Shown here: piece by piece, positions 47,170 through 56,136 of the stretch
How the letters are laid out: every line of letters begins with the position of its first letter
Position numbering within the stretch: the stretch's first letter is position 1
Assembly: GCF_017742835.1 (NCBI RefSeq)
Contig: NZ_CP072392.1
Location: 4,177,695 to 4,241,694 of the forward strand
Direction: 5' to 3'
Source: Aquabacter sp. L1I39
GTDB taxonomy: Bacteria; Pseudomonadota; Alphaproteobacteria; Rhizobiales; Xanthobacteraceae
DNA length: 64,000 nucleotides
Translations under genes and position numbers: made by a program
Notes under the pieces: generated by a model
The model's input: only the letters and a program-made list of their open reading frames with translations
Told to the model about the DNA's origin: nothing
The model's database searches: none

Positions 47170-47750
47170 CGCAGGCCGTCCTCCCCCTTGATCTTGTCGG
47201 CGGCGAGACCCCCGACGCGGGCATGGACGCGGGGACCGCAGGTCATCACCAGGACAAGCACGATCTCGTCCGCCTTGGGGCCATCCGGCACGCCCACTTC
47301 CATGGCGTCGAAATGACTGCGCACATAGGAGGCGTTCACATGGGTCACGGGGATGTCGAGCCGGGTGCCCGGGCCGCCCACCTTCTTGGTGGAGGGCACG
47401 ATGGCCTTGGCATCCCCCAGGATCTCGCGCATGGCATAGCCGCCGGGCACGTGCCACAGCGCCCCATGCTCCAGTTCGCCGGCGGCGCCGATGATGGCGC
47501 CCTTGCCGTAGCCGTCCACCGCCGTCTTGTCGCCGCCCAGGGCCTTCAGGAGGTCGCCGGCCATGGCGATGCCCAGCGGAGTGAGGTCATCCATGAAGCC
47601 GGCAATGTCTTCCACATAGCGGCCGGCAAAGGGATTCTCGATCACGGTCAGGATGGCGCCGCGCTTGCGCGGCACGGCGGCCACCGGCCCGCCTTCGTGC
47701 AGGATTTCCTCCAGGATGAGCAGGCGCTTGCGGATCTTCACGTCAGGCAT
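47166..47750 (-). CDS. DUF1185 (amino acid synthesis family) protein, copy 1
   Basis: Protein of 194 residues, paralogue of the downstream gene: IRKRLLILEEILHEGG, VIENPFAGRYVEDIAGFMDD, GYGKGAIIGAAGELEHGAL, THVNASYVRSHFDAMEV, and the same KGEDGLR ending. It overlaps the UPF0280 gene upstream by eight bases and copy 2 downstream by four, so it is deep within one operon. Function is unknown; its position after hnr and before the transporter suggests a role in the pathway or in handling an intermediate. Confidence 0.85.
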   Translation of the reverse strand: MPDVKIRKRLLILEEILHEGGPVAAVPRKRGAILTVIENPFAGRYVEDIAGFMDDLTPLGIAMAGDLLKALGGDKTAVDGYGKGAIIGAAGELEHGALWHVPGGYAMREILGDAKAIVPSTKKVGGPGTRLDIPVTHVNASYVRSHFDAMEVGVPDGPKADEIVLVLVMTCGPRVHARVGGLAADKIKGEDGLR

Positions 47751-48690
47751 GGGACGGCCCTTGTTGTTGGCTGTGCGCGAGGGAATGGCCGGCCAGGGCC
47801 GGGAGAGGGGCGTTCAAATTCAGCTGCGGGCCGGTGCTCGCGGTCTCCCCCTGGAGGTGGAGCGCGGCAGCCTGGATGAGGCCCCGGCGGACGAGATCCT
47901 GCGCGCGGGCAAGACCCGCCTCCAGCGCGCGGGCGCGTTCGGCAGAGGAAAGCTCCGGCACGGCGCGCGTGACGAGGCGGTCGCCCAAGTCGTTGTCGGG
48001 CTGGAGGTGAGACGCGGGCACCCGCAGGATGCCCGGATGGCCCGGCAGGTCCACCGCATTGGCGATGATGGTGGCCGCCGCATCGGCCCTTGAGGCGGTC
48101 GCGGCCAGCACCGTCACCGCATCGGCGATGCCCAGCGAGAAGCTGCGTCCCCGCCAGCCGCTGGTGGCGACGCCCCGCACGGGGTCCCGCGCGTCAAGCA
48201 CAGCGGTGCCCACGATGCGCGGCCGGTCTGGCCGGTCCACGAGGCCGACGGTGAAGGTCGCGCCCGCCTCCAAATGGAGGGCGATGTCGCCGCCATTGTT
48301 CACATAGGCGCGGGTCAGGCCCGACCGCACCAGGGCGGACAGCACCTCTTGTGCCACGGCGCCGGCCACTGCCGCCATGGGGGTGATGAAGTGCGCGCCG
48401 GCAAAGGGCCGCACCGCCTCCCACATGCGCCGGGCGATCGCGCCTTGAAGGGGCGAGGCCTCCGGCGCGGCGGGCGCCCGCAGGGCCGGGAGTTCGGCGC
48501 ACAATTCATCCAGCAGGCCGGCAAAGCGGGCGGCCGCCGCCGCATAGGCCCCGTCCACCACGCCGGTCGGCCCGTCCGCCTCGATCACCAAATCGATGGG
48601 GCCGTCCTGCAGATGCAGGCGCCGCCCATCGGCGAGCCGCGCCACCTGGGGCGCGCGCAGAGCGGGGGGGAGGGGGCGGGCGAGGGCCAT
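47743..48690 (-). CDS. UPF0280 / ApbE-superfamily protein next to Hnr
   Basis: Protein of 315 residues. The ApbE-like core is visible: VAGAVAQEVLSALVR, RAYVNNGGDIALHLEAG, GVATSGWRGRSFSLGIAD and SRADAAATIIANAV. ApbE proteins attach FMN to threonine of target enzymes; UPF0280 members are related but uncharacterised, and the classical ApbE histidine motif is not seen. ATG 48690 lies four bases after the hnr stop, so the two are tightly coupled. The E. barkeri reductase homologue carries covalent flavin, so a flavinylation role is a reasonable guess. Confidence 0.82.
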   Translation of the reverse strand: MALARPLPPALRAPQVARLADGRRLHLQDGPIDLVIEADGPTGVVDGAYAAAAARFAGLLDELCAELPALRAPAAPEASPLQGAIARRMWEAVRPFAGAHFITPMAAVAGAVAQEVLSALVRSGLTRAYVNNGGDIALHLEAGATFTVGLVDRPDRPRIVGTAVLDARDPVRGVATSGWRGRSFSLGIADAVTVLAATASRADAAATIIANAVDLPGHPGILRVPASHLQPDNDLGDRLVTRAVPELSSAERARALEAGLARAQDLVRRGLIQAAALHLQGETASTGPQLNLNAPLPALAGHSLAHSQQQGPSHA

Positions 48691-48694
48691 GGCG

Positions 48695-50188
48695 TCACCC
48701 GTGGGAGCGCTTGGCGCCTTCGGGCGCCAAAGGCCAGGGATTGTCGAGGAGCGGCGCCAGCGGCAGCAGGCCCTCATGGCCGCGCACGCTTTCCACCGGG
48801 CGCACCTCCGCCATATGGCCGCCGAGGGCCTCATAGTCGGAGAGCTTCAGGGTGAATTCGATGGGCGCCACCAGAGCCGGGGTCGGCACATAGCCGAAGG
48901 CGTTTTCCGGCAGGCGCGTCACGTCCACCATGAAGGTGATGCCGCCGCCGGGATAGACATAGACCGGCGCGCCGCCGCTGGTGACATAGGTCAGCGCATC
49001 CTTCACCGACTTGGTGAGGCGCACCGGGTTTTCCGTGACACCGGCCCGCAAGGAACCGCCCGCCCCCGCCATGAACAGCACGGTGGACAGAGCCGGCTCG
49101 CAATTTTCCTTCACCCGCTCGGCGGAGGCGGCCAGATCCGGCGGCAGCGGCTTCTCCACCGGCACCAGGGCCTCGTCCAGCTCGAAATAGGCGCTGTGCT
49201 CGCCGGTGGTGGAGATGAAGAAGAGGCGCAGGCCCGGCCAGGCCACCTTGGGGTCGAACGGGCCGATAATGGCGAGGGGATCGGTGAGGTTGGTGCCGCC
49301 CCAGCCGGTGCCGGGCTCGGCCACCTGGAAATAGCGGCCGGGGGTGGAGCGGCGGCCCTTCATCTTGATGCCGGTGTCGGGAATGTCCAGCAGCTTGCCC
49401 GCCTGGTGCTCGGAGAGGACGCCGGTGATGTGGTCGTCCACCACCACCACCTCATCCACCTTGCCGAGCCATTGCTTGGCGAACATGCCGATGGTGGCCG
49501 AGCCGCAGCCCACCCGCATGCGCTCTTCCACCACCCCATTGACGATGGGCGGTTTACCGGCCTGCACCACCACGGTGGCGCCGCCATCGATGCTGAGTTC
49601 CACCGCCTTGCCGTTGCACAGCTCCACCAGGGCGTCGCAGGTCACGCGGCCTTCCTTCTTGCCGCCGCCGGTGAGGTGATGGACACCGCCCAGCGAGAGC
49701 ATCTGGGAGCCGTATTCGCTGGTGGTCACATGGCCCACCGCCTCGCCCTGGGCGCGCACCGTGGCCTGCTCGGGGCCGAGATAGCGGTCGGTGTCGATTT
49801 TCACCTTCACGCCGCAATAGCTGAAGATGCCCTCGGTGACGACGGTCACCATGTCCACCCCCTCCACCTGGGAGGAGACGATGAAGGGCGCGGGCTTGTA
49901 GTCGGGATAGGTGGTGCCGGCGCCGATGGCGGTGACGAAGGTCTCGGGGCTGGAGAGGATCTTGCCGTCCCAGTCTTCGCCCCGGCTGAACGGCACCACC
50001 GTGCCGCCCTGGGCGAGGGTGCGATCCAGCACCACGTGGGGATCGACGCGCACCAGCTCGCCCGCATGGTTGGCATAGCGATCGCAGGCGCCCGTCATGC
50101 CCGGCTTGATGTAGCACATGACCGGGCACGCATCGCAGCGGATCTTGGCGTCCGCCGGGCTTGGTGCGGGGGCTGTGTCGTCGCGCAT
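48695..50188 (-). CDS. hnr: 6-hydroxynicotinate reductase-like iron-sulfur flavoprotein
   Basis: Protein of 497 residues resembling proteins annotated as 6-hydroxynicotinate reductase, which reduce 6-hydroxynicotinate to 1,4,5,6-tetrahydro-6-oxonicotinate. N-terminal cysteines Cys18, Cys21, Cys25 and Cys35 (CDACPVMCYIKPGMTGAC) form an iron-sulfur site. A run DGGAT at 201-205 is a possible flavin attachment point. The C-terminal half has GYVPTPALVAPIEFTLKLSD. Length and neighbours (enamidase upstream, UPF0280 four bases downstream) support the assignment, made from memory of the family. It has its own promoter with the shared motif. Confidence 0.85.
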   Translation of the reverse strand: MRDDTAPAPSPADAKIRCDACPVMCYIKPGMTGACDRYANHAGELVRVDPHVVLDRTLAQGGTVVPFSRGEDWDGKILSSPETFVTAIGAGTTYPDYKPAPFIVSSQVEGVDMVTVVTEGIFSYCGVKVKIDTDRYLGPEQATVRAQGEAVGHVTTSEYGSQMLSLGGVHHLTGGGKKEGRVTCDALVELCNGKAVELSIDGGATVVVQAGKPPIVNGVVEERMRVGCGSATIGMFAKQWLGKVDEVVVVDDHITGVLSEHQAGKLLDIPDTGIKMKGRRSTPGRYFQVAEPGTGWGGTNLTDPLAIIGPFDPKVAWPGLRLFFISTTGEHSAYFELDEALVPVEKPLPPDLAASAERVKENCEPALSTVLFMAGAGGSLRAGVTENPVRLTKSVKDALTYVTSGGAPVYVYPGGGITFMVDVTRLPENAFGYVPTPALVAPIEFTLKLSDYEALGGHMAEVRPVESVRGHEGLLPLAPLLDNPWPLAPEGAKRSHG

Positions 50189-50239
50189 GGCGGGGCTCCG
50201 GGCATGAAGCTGGCGCAGGCGGGCCTGCGGCTCAGTTCA

Positions 50240-50279
50240 TATGTGTACTAATGAAAATGAAGATGGGCCGCAGTGTCAA
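50240..50279 (-). promoter_or_regulatory. hnr promoter with shared 16-bp operator motif
   Basis: On the minus strand a perfect -35 TTGACA (50274-50279) and -10 TTTCAT (50251-50256) are 17 bases apart. The motif TATGTG-TACT-AATGAA (plus strand, 50240-50255) covers the -10 box, 52 bases before the hnr ATG. The 18 bases at 50242-50259 are identical to those at the fnr promoter. Confidence 0.8.
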
Positions 50280-50367
50280 GCACAAGGAAGAGGCATGCTG
50301 CTATACAGGGCGCTCATCTTGCCGGCAGCGGGCGGAACCGGTCCGCCCGCGCCCGGTGCAGATGCCG

Positions 50368-51567
50368 TCAGGCCTTCACGAGGAAGGGCACGCGGGTCGC
50401 CGGCGGCGTGTTGCGCGAGCGTTCCGTGCGCACGATGCCGTCGATGATGGTCATGCCGATGCCTGGCAGGTCGCCCAGCTGGATGCTCTCCAGCAGGTTG
50501 GTGCCGGCCGAATGCTGGGCCGTGTCCATGATGACGAAGTCGGCCGAGCGGCCCACTTCGATGATGCCGCAATCCAGCGCCCGCATGCGCGCGGTGTTGC
50601 CGGTGGCAAGGCACAGGGCCTGTTCCGCCGGCAGGTCGCCCAGCGAGGAGAGGAGCGAGACCATGCGCAGGATGCCCAGCGGCTGCACGCCGGAGCCGGC
50701 GGGCGCGTCGGTGCCGAGGATCACCCGGTGGAGGTCGCCCATCTCCCGCGCGATGCGCAGGGTATAGAGCGCGGCGCGCTCATTGCCGTTATGCACCAGT
50801 TCCAGGCCGCGCTTGCAGCCCTCGCAGATGCAGCGGATCTGGCCGTCGGGGAGCGCCGTGTGGCCGCCATTGATATGGCCCACCACGTCCGTGTCCGCCT
50901 CCAGCACCACGTCCTTGTCGATGAGGCCGGAGCCGGGAATGGAGGGGCCGCCCGTATGAATGGTGGACTGGATGCCGTATTTGCGGGCCCATCCCACCAT
51001 CTTGCGGGCGGTGGGGCCGTCCTTGACGCCGCCGAGGCCCACTTCGCCAAGCAGCTTCACGCCGGCCGCGGCCAGTTCCTTGAAGTCTTCCTCCACCATC
51101 TCATGCTCGATGACGGGGGCGCCCGCATGGATCTTCACGCCGCCGGGCCGGAAGGCGGTGAAGGTGCGCTGGGCGGTAATGGCCAGGGCCTTCACGCCGA
51201 TCACGTCACGCGGACGGCCGGGATAATGCACCTCGCCCGCCGAGATCATGGTGGTGACGCCGCCATGGAGGAAGCTGTCGATCCAGTTGAGCTGCTGCTG
51301 GCGGGGCGTCCAGTCCCCCGCCACCGGATGCACATGGCTGTCGATGAGGCCGGGGGTCACCGCCGCCCCGTTGGCATCTACCGTGGTGGTGGCGCCCTCG
51401 GTGTCCACGTCCTTCAAGCGCCCGATGGCGGTGATGCGGCCATTCTCGGCGACGATGGTGTCGGCATCGAGGATCGGCTTTTCCAGATCGCCGGACAGCA
51501 GAAGGCCGATATTGCGGATGACGAGCTTGGTGGGGCCGGTGGGACCGCCCGGGGCATCATGGGCCAT
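50368..51567 (-). CDS. ena: Enamidase-like amidohydrolase
   Basis: Metal-dependent amidohydrolase of 399 residues resembling the E. barkeri enamidase, which opens 1,4,5,6-tetrahydro-6-oxonicotinate to 2-formylglutarate and ammonia. Metal-site residues are visible: His78 and His80 (LIDSHVHP), Glu175 (LLGEVGLGG, possible bridging ligand), His204 (STIHTGG), His231 (GHINGGHTALP) and Asp287 (GTDAPAG). ATG 51567 follows AGGA. It lies between hnr and fnr, with its own promoter and operator motif. Dihydroorotase-type cyclic amidase is the main alternative. Confidence 0.85.
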   Translation of the reverse strand: MAHDAPGGPTGPTKLVIRNIGLLLSGDLEKPILDADTIVAENGRITAIGRLKDVDTEGATTTVDANGAAVTPGLIDSHVHPVAGDWTPRQQQLNWIDSFLHGGVTTMISAGEVHYPGRPRDVIGVKALAITAQRTFTAFRPGGVKIHAGAPVIEHEMVEEDFKELAAAGVKLLGEVGLGGVKDGPTARKMVGWARKYGIQSTIHTGGPSIPGSGLIDKDVVLEADTDVVGHINGGHTALPDGQIRCICEGCKRGLELVHNGNERAALYTLRIAREMGDLHRVILGTDAPAGSGVQPLGILRMVSLLSSLGDLPAEQALCLATGNTARMRALDCGIIEVGRSADFVIMDTAQHSAGTNLLESIQLGDLPGIGMTIIDGIVRTERSRNTPPATRVPFLVKA

Positions 51568-51594
51568 ATTCGGGTTCCTGGAAGGCTTGTTTTA

Positions 51595-51628
51595 TTTGTA
51601 AGCATACGAATGTTACGCCCGGTCCCAA
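51595..51628 (-). promoter_or_regulatory. ena promoter with shared 16-bp operator motif
   Basis: The motif TTTGTA-AGCA-TACGAA at 51595-51610 is the most palindromic copy: the arms match at five of six positions. On the minus strand -35 TTGGGA (51623-51628) and -10 TATGCT (51601-51606) are 16 bases apart, so the motif covers the -10 box, 28 bases before ATG 51567. Confidence 0.75.
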
Positions 51629-51668
51629 GACTTGGAAAGCAGCCTTTGGAACCGGGCTGGACAAAAAT

Positions 51669-52442
51669 TCAGCGCTCGGCGAAGGCCTTTTCCAGCACGA
51701 AGTCGCCGGCTTCCCCGTTGCTGCCTTCCTCGAAGCCGCGCGCCTCCATCATGTGACGCAGCTGCACCATCATTTCCGGCGAACCGCACAGCATGACCCG
51801 GTCGGTCGCCTTGTCCAGCATGGGCAGGCCCACATCCTCGAACAGCTTGCCGCTCTCAATCAGATCGGTGATGCGGCCGCGATTGCGGAAGGGCTCGCGG
51901 GTGACGGTGGGGTAATAGATGAGCTTGGCGGAGACTTCCTCGCCGAGCAGCTCGTGCGAGGTCAGGCCGCTGACGATCTCCTCCCCATAGGCCAGCTCCG
52001 CCACCTCCCGGCAGCCATGCACCAGCACGATCTTCTCGAAGCGCTCATAGGTCTCGGGATCGCGGATAAGGGCCAGGAAGGGCGCAAGGCCGGTGCCGGT
52101 GCCCAACAGATAGAGCGTGCGGCCGGGCTTGAGATTGTCCAGCACCAGCGTGCCGGTGGCTTTCCGCCCGATGATGATGGGATCGCCCTCCATTACATGC
52201 TGGAGGCGGGAGGTCAGGGGGCCGTCGGGGACCTTGATGGAGAAGAATTCCAGCGTGTCCTCGTAATTGGGGCTGACCACCGAATAGGCGCGCAGCAGCG
52301 GCCGGCCATCGACCTTCAGGCCGATCATGGTGAACTCGCCATTGCGGAAGCGGAAGCTGGGGTCCCGCGTGGTGGTGAAGCTGAACAGGCGGTCGGTCCA
52401 GTGGCGCACGCTCAGGACGCGCTCTTCCATCAGGTTGCTCAT
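51669..52442 (-). CDS. Ferredoxin--NADP reductase
   Basis: FAD enzyme of 257 residues. FAD binding is seen in LLRAYSVVSPNYEDTLEFFSI, NADP binding in LYLLGTGTGLAPFLALIRDP, with LMLCGSPEMM-like residues VMLCGSPEMMVQLR near the end and a C-terminal VLEKAFAER tail, of bacterial subclass I type. E. barkeri Hnr takes electrons from reduced ferredoxin, so a dedicated reductase here would feed Hnr from NADPH. It has its own promoter carrying the shared operator motif. No ferredoxin gene is present in the cluster. Confidence 0.92.
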   Translation of the reverse strand: MSNLMEERVLSVRHWTDRLFSFTTTRDPSFRFRNGEFTMIGLKVDGRPLLRAYSVVSPNYEDTLEFFSIKVPDGPLTSRLQHVMEGDPIIIGRKATGTLVLDNLKPGRTLYLLGTGTGLAPFLALIRDPETYERFEKIVLVHGCREVAELAYGEEIVSGLTSHELLGEEVSAKLIYYPTVTREPFRNRGRITDLIESGKLFEDVGLPMLDKATDRVMLCGSPEMMVQLRHMMEARGFEEGSNGEAGDFVLEKAFAER

Positions 52443-52490
52443 GGGGCTTCCGGGCAGGTTCGGGGCCGTGGCGGCGGGGGTGAAAATTTG

Positions 52491-52530
52491 TTTGTGTACT
52501 AATGAAAATGGATGCGCGCGGCCTTGTCAA
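52491..52530 (-). promoter_or_regulatory. fnr promoter with shared 16-bp operator motif
   Basis: On the minus strand -35 TTGACA (52525-52530) and -10 TTTCAT (52502-52507) are 17 bases apart, the same arrangement as at hnr. The motif TTTGTG-TACT-AATGAA at 52491-52506 overlaps the -10 box, 49 bases before the ATG. Confidence 0.8.
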
Positions 52531-52584
52531 TTGCCTTGCCGGCCAAAGGCGGGGGCTGACCCTGGGTTTTTTGCGATGCGGGTC

Positions 52585-55500
52585 TCACTGGGCCGCCTTC
52601 ATGGCCCGCACTTCCCCCACCCGTGCCTCCAGGCCTTCCCAGGCGGGCGCCTCGGGGGCGAAGGTGGCGCGGATATAGCGGGCGAGCGCCGCCACCTGGG
52701 TGTCGTCCAGCGCGTCGCGGAAGGCGGGCATGTCGCCCAGATCCCGGGCGGCGGGGGAGGGGATGCCGTCGAGGATCACCCGGATGAGATTGTCCGGCCG
52801 GGCGGCATGCACATTGGTGTTGAGCGCGAGTGCCGGGCGTACGCCGAACAAGGTCGGCCCTTCCTGCGCATGGCAGGCGGCGCAGGCGCCCTCATAGAGC
52901 TTGCCGCCCAGCGTATCGAGGGGGCGAAGACGGGCCTGCGCCTGCGCTTCCAGCTCCGCCGCCCGCGCCGCCGGCTCGGCCACCGGCGGACTGGAGAATG
53001 AGGAAAGATAGGTGGCCATGGCGCGGATATCGGCGTCGGGAAGACCAGCCAGTTCCTGCACCACCGGCGCCATGGGGCCGGCCGCCGTGCCGTGGAAGCG
53101 GGAAAAGCCCGTGCGCAGATAGGAGAAGAGCTCGTCCTCGGTCCAGGGAATGGGCGCGGCGGACAGGCTTGTGAGAGCGGGGGCCTCCCACCCATCCGCC
53201 CAGCCGCCGGACAGGTGCGCGGGGCCCGTCTTCTCGGCGCCGAGCGCATTGCGCGGCGTGTGGCAGGCGCCGCAATGGCCGAGGCCCTCCACCAGATAGC
53301 GCCCGCGATTCCATTGCGGTGGTTGGGCAGGATCGGCCTCCAACTGGCCGGGCTTCAGGAACAGCGCGTTCCATCCGGCCATGAGGGGGCGGATGTTGAG
53401 CGGCGCGGCCATGCGCGCTTCGGGCGTGGCCGCACTCACCGCCGGCTGCGACATGAAATAGGCGTAGAGGGCCTGGAGGTCCGTGTCCGAGGTCTTGGTG
53501 AAGGAGGGGTAGGGGAAGGCGGGGTAGAGATGCCGCCCATCCCGCGAGATCCCCTCCCGCATGGCGCGCTCGAAGGCGGCATAGGACCAGCGGCCGAGGC
53601 CCGTCTCCGGGTCAGGCGTGAGATTGGTGGAATAGACGGTGCCGAATGGCGTCTCCAGCGCCCGCCCGCCGGCATTCGCCACCCCGCCCGGCACGGTGTG
53701 GCACACGGCGCAGGCGCCCACCGCCGCAAGCTGCCGGCCGCGCGCGATCATGTCGGCGGAAAAGGAGGCCGGATCGGGCGGCGCGATGGGGGGAACCGCG
53801 CCGCGCAGGGGCATGGCGATGGCGGCCATGCCGAGCGCGCCCGCGAGCGTCGCGCCGGCCAGCGTGAACCAGTTGCGCTTGGTCTTTTCCGGCCGGGTGG
53901 CCTTGGGGCGCGCCTCGCCCGCAAGCGCGGCGCGCACCTTATCGGGCGTGAAGGGCGGCTCGCGCAGGCGCACGCCCGTGGCGTCGAAAATGGCGTTGGC
54001 GATGGCGGCGGCTGAAGGCACCGAGGCGGATTCGCCACTCCCCAAGGGCGGGTCGTCCGGCCGGGGCATCAGCACCACATTGATGACCGGCACCTCGGGG
54101 AAGGTGAGGATGGGATAGGCGCCCCATTCCCGGCTGGTCACCGCCGTCTCGCCGAAGCCCACCTCTTCCTTCAGCGCCCGGCTTGTGGACTGGATGACAT
54201 TGCCGTGGATCTGGTGCTCGATGCCCGCCGGGTTGATCATCAGCCCGGAATCCTGGCCCACCGTCACCTTGCGCACGGCCACGTCGCCGGTGGTGGTGTT
54301 CACCTCCACATCAGCCACCCAGGCGGACCAGGCGGCGCCATAGCCGGGAAACTTGGAATGCACATAGAGCGCATAGGCAAAGCCCTGCCCGCGCACGATG
54401 TCACCTTCCACGCTCTCGCGCCGCGGCCCGGTGCGATGGACCCAGCCGGCGCGGTCCGCCACTTCCTTCACCAGGTCGACGGCGCGCGGGTCGTGCAGGT
54501 GGCGCAGGCGATAGTCCACCGGGTCGACGCCGGCCTCGGCGGCCAGTTCGTCGATATAGCTTTCATGGGCGAAGGAATTGGGGAGGGCCGACACACCCCG
54601 CAGCCAGGCCGCCCGAACGATGGGCGCCATGTCATGGGCCACCACGCGCATATGGTCGTAGTCATAGGGCGGGATGGCGGTGCGGTCGCCCATCTCGAAG
54701 ACGGGATTTTTCGCGGGGACACGACCGGTGAGCAGGAGCGCCAAAGTGACAGCCGCGTTGGAGGGGTAGCGGGTGGAAAAGTCATAGGCGGCGGGTGTGC
54801 CGTCGGCATTCAGCCCGCCGCTCACCTCCATGAGCTGGGCCGCGCCCTTGGGCTCCCAGGCATGTTCCTGCTCGCGGGTGAGCTGCACCCGCACCGGGCG
54901 TCCCACGGCCCGCGAAAGAAGCGCCGCATCGGCCGCCACGTCATCCGCGCAATTGCGCCCGTAGCAGCCGGCGGCCTCGAAGCGGATGATGTCGATATGG
55001 GTTTCCGGCAGTCCCAGAAGCACCGCGATGTCGGCCCTCAGCGGATAGGGGTTCTGCGTGCCCGCCCAGATGGTCGCGCCGTCCGCGCCCACGTCCGCCA
55101 CGGCGCAGGACGGGCCGATGGAGGCATGCATCTGGTAGGGCCAAGCATAGGTCCGGTCCATGGGGTGGGCGGCGGCGGCGCGGGCCGTGTCCACATCGCC
55201 CCGGTCGAGGAGCAGGCGGGGTGTGCTGGGATTGGCGCGCAGGGCCTGCGCCACGTCGGAGAGATCCGGCAAGGGCGGTGTGGGCTTCCATTGCACCACC
55301 AGCTCGCGCGCGGCTTGGGCGGCCTGCTCTTCCCGCTCGGCCACCACGCCGATGAAGTCGCCCATGGTGACCACAGCCACCACGCCTGGAATATGGGCGA
55401 TGGAGGCTTCGTCCACCTTCAGGAGGCTGGTACCGATGAAGTCGCCCGCATCGATGCCGGCATAAGGCGGGCGCACCACGCGGCCATGGAGCATGCCGGG

Positions 55501-56136
55501 CACCCGCACGTCATGCACATAGGTGAATTGGCCGAGCGCCTTGGCGGGAATGTCCACGCGCGGCACGCGCTGGCCGATGACGCGATGCTCCGACACAGGC
55601 TTCAGCGCCACCGCGTCCGCCAGCATCAGCCGCTCGGTGCGGCCTGAAAGGAGAGCGGCGTAGGAAAGGCCTGCGTTTCCGCCCGCCTTGGGATGGACCA
55701 CGCCCTCGGTGACGGTGAGGTCTTCCGGCGCCACGTCCAGCGCCTGCGCGGCCAGCGCCACCAGATGATGGCGCGCCTGCGCCGCCGCCCGCCGCAGCGG
55801 GGTCGCCGAGACCTGGATGGTGTCGCTGGCAATGGTCGCGCCCTGGTTGGGCGTGCCGCCAGTGTGGCCGAGCACCATGGTGACGCGCTCCAGCGGCACG
55901 TCCAGTTCTTCGGCCACCATTTGGGCGAGCGCGGTGCGGATGCCGGTCCCGAGGTCCACATGGCCGTTGAAGGCGAGGATGCGGCCGGTCTCGTCGAGAA
56001 AGAGGAACAGGTCCAGCGCCCCCTCGGCGGGCGCCGCCGTGCGCACCAGCCCGCCCACCACCTGCGCCGGACGCAGCACGGCGAGGGTGCTGGCGCGCGC
56101 GAGCAGGGCCTTGGGATCGGCGAGAGGCTCGCTCAT
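52585..56136 (-). CDS. nicB: Nicotinate dehydrogenase large subunit: molybdenum domain fused to three cytochrome c domains
   Basis: Protein of 1183 residues converting nicotinate to 6-hydroxynicotinate with NicA, passing electrons to the cytochrome chain. Residues 1-745 are a xanthine-dehydrogenase-type molybdopterin domain with the conserved Glu702 in GSGESASVPSAAAIANAIF. One membrane helix follows (about 755-777), then three c-type heme sites: CAVCH at 809-813, CGACH at 955-959 and CAACH at 1085-1089. This matches the layout of Pseudomonas NicB. The start ATG 56136 overlaps the nicA stop by four bases (ATGA). The alternative is an isoquinoline/aldehyde oxidoreductase, but neighbours favour nicotinate. 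Confidence 0.9.
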   Translation of the reverse strand: MSEPLADPKALLARASTLAVLRPAQVVGGLVRTAAPAEGALDLFLFLDETGRILAFNGHVDLGTGIRTALAQMVAEELDVPLERVTMVLGHTGGTPNQGATIASDTIQVSATPLRRAAAQARHHLVALAAQALDVAPEDLTVTEGVVHPKAGGNAGLSYAALLSGRTERLMLADAVALKPVSEHRVIGQRVPRVDIPAKALGQFTYVHDVRVPGMLHGRVVRPPYAGIDAGDFIGTSLLKVDEASIAHIPGVVAVVTMGDFIGVVAEREEQAAQAARELVVQWKPTPPLPDLSDVAQALRANPSTPRLLLDRGDVDTARAAAAHPMDRTYAWPYQMHASIGPSCAVADVGADGATIWAGTQNPYPLRADIAVLLGLPETHIDIIRFEAAGCYGRNCADDVAADAALLSRAVGRPVRVQLTREQEHAWEPKGAAQLMEVSGGLNADGTPAAYDFSTRYPSNAAVTLALLLTGRVPAKNPVFEMGDRTAIPPYDYDHMRVVAHDMAPIVRAAWLRGVSALPNSFAHESYIDELAAEAGVDPVDYRLRHLHDPRAVDLVKEVADRAGWVHRTGPRRESVEGDIVRGQGFAYALYVHSKFPGYGAAWSAWVADVEVNTTTGDVAVRKVTVGQDSGLMINPAGIEHQIHGNVIQSTSRALKEEVGFGETAVTSREWGAYPILTFPEVPVINVVLMPRPDDPPLGSGESASVPSAAAIANAIFDATGVRLREPPFTPDKVRAALAGEARPKATRPEKTKRNWFTLAGATLAGALGMAAIAMPLRGAVPPIAPPDPASFSADMIARGRQLAAVGACAVCHTVPGGVANAGGRALETPFGTVYSTNLTPDPETGLGRWSYAAFERAMREGISRDGRHLYPAFPYPSFTKTSDTDLQALYAYFMSQPAVSAATPEARMAAPLNIRPLMAGWNALFLKPGQLEADPAQPPQWNRGRYLVEGLGHCGACHTPRNALGAEKTGPAHLSGGWADGWEAPALTSLSAAPIPWTEDELFSYLRTGFSRFHGTAAGPMAPVVQELAGLPDADIRAMATYLSSFSSPPVAEPAARAAELEAQAQARLRPLDTLGGKLYEGACAACHAQEGPTLFGVRPALALNTNVHAARPDNLIRVILDGIPSPAARDLGDMPAFRDALDDTQVAALARYIRATFAPEAPAWEGLEARVGEVRAMKAAQ

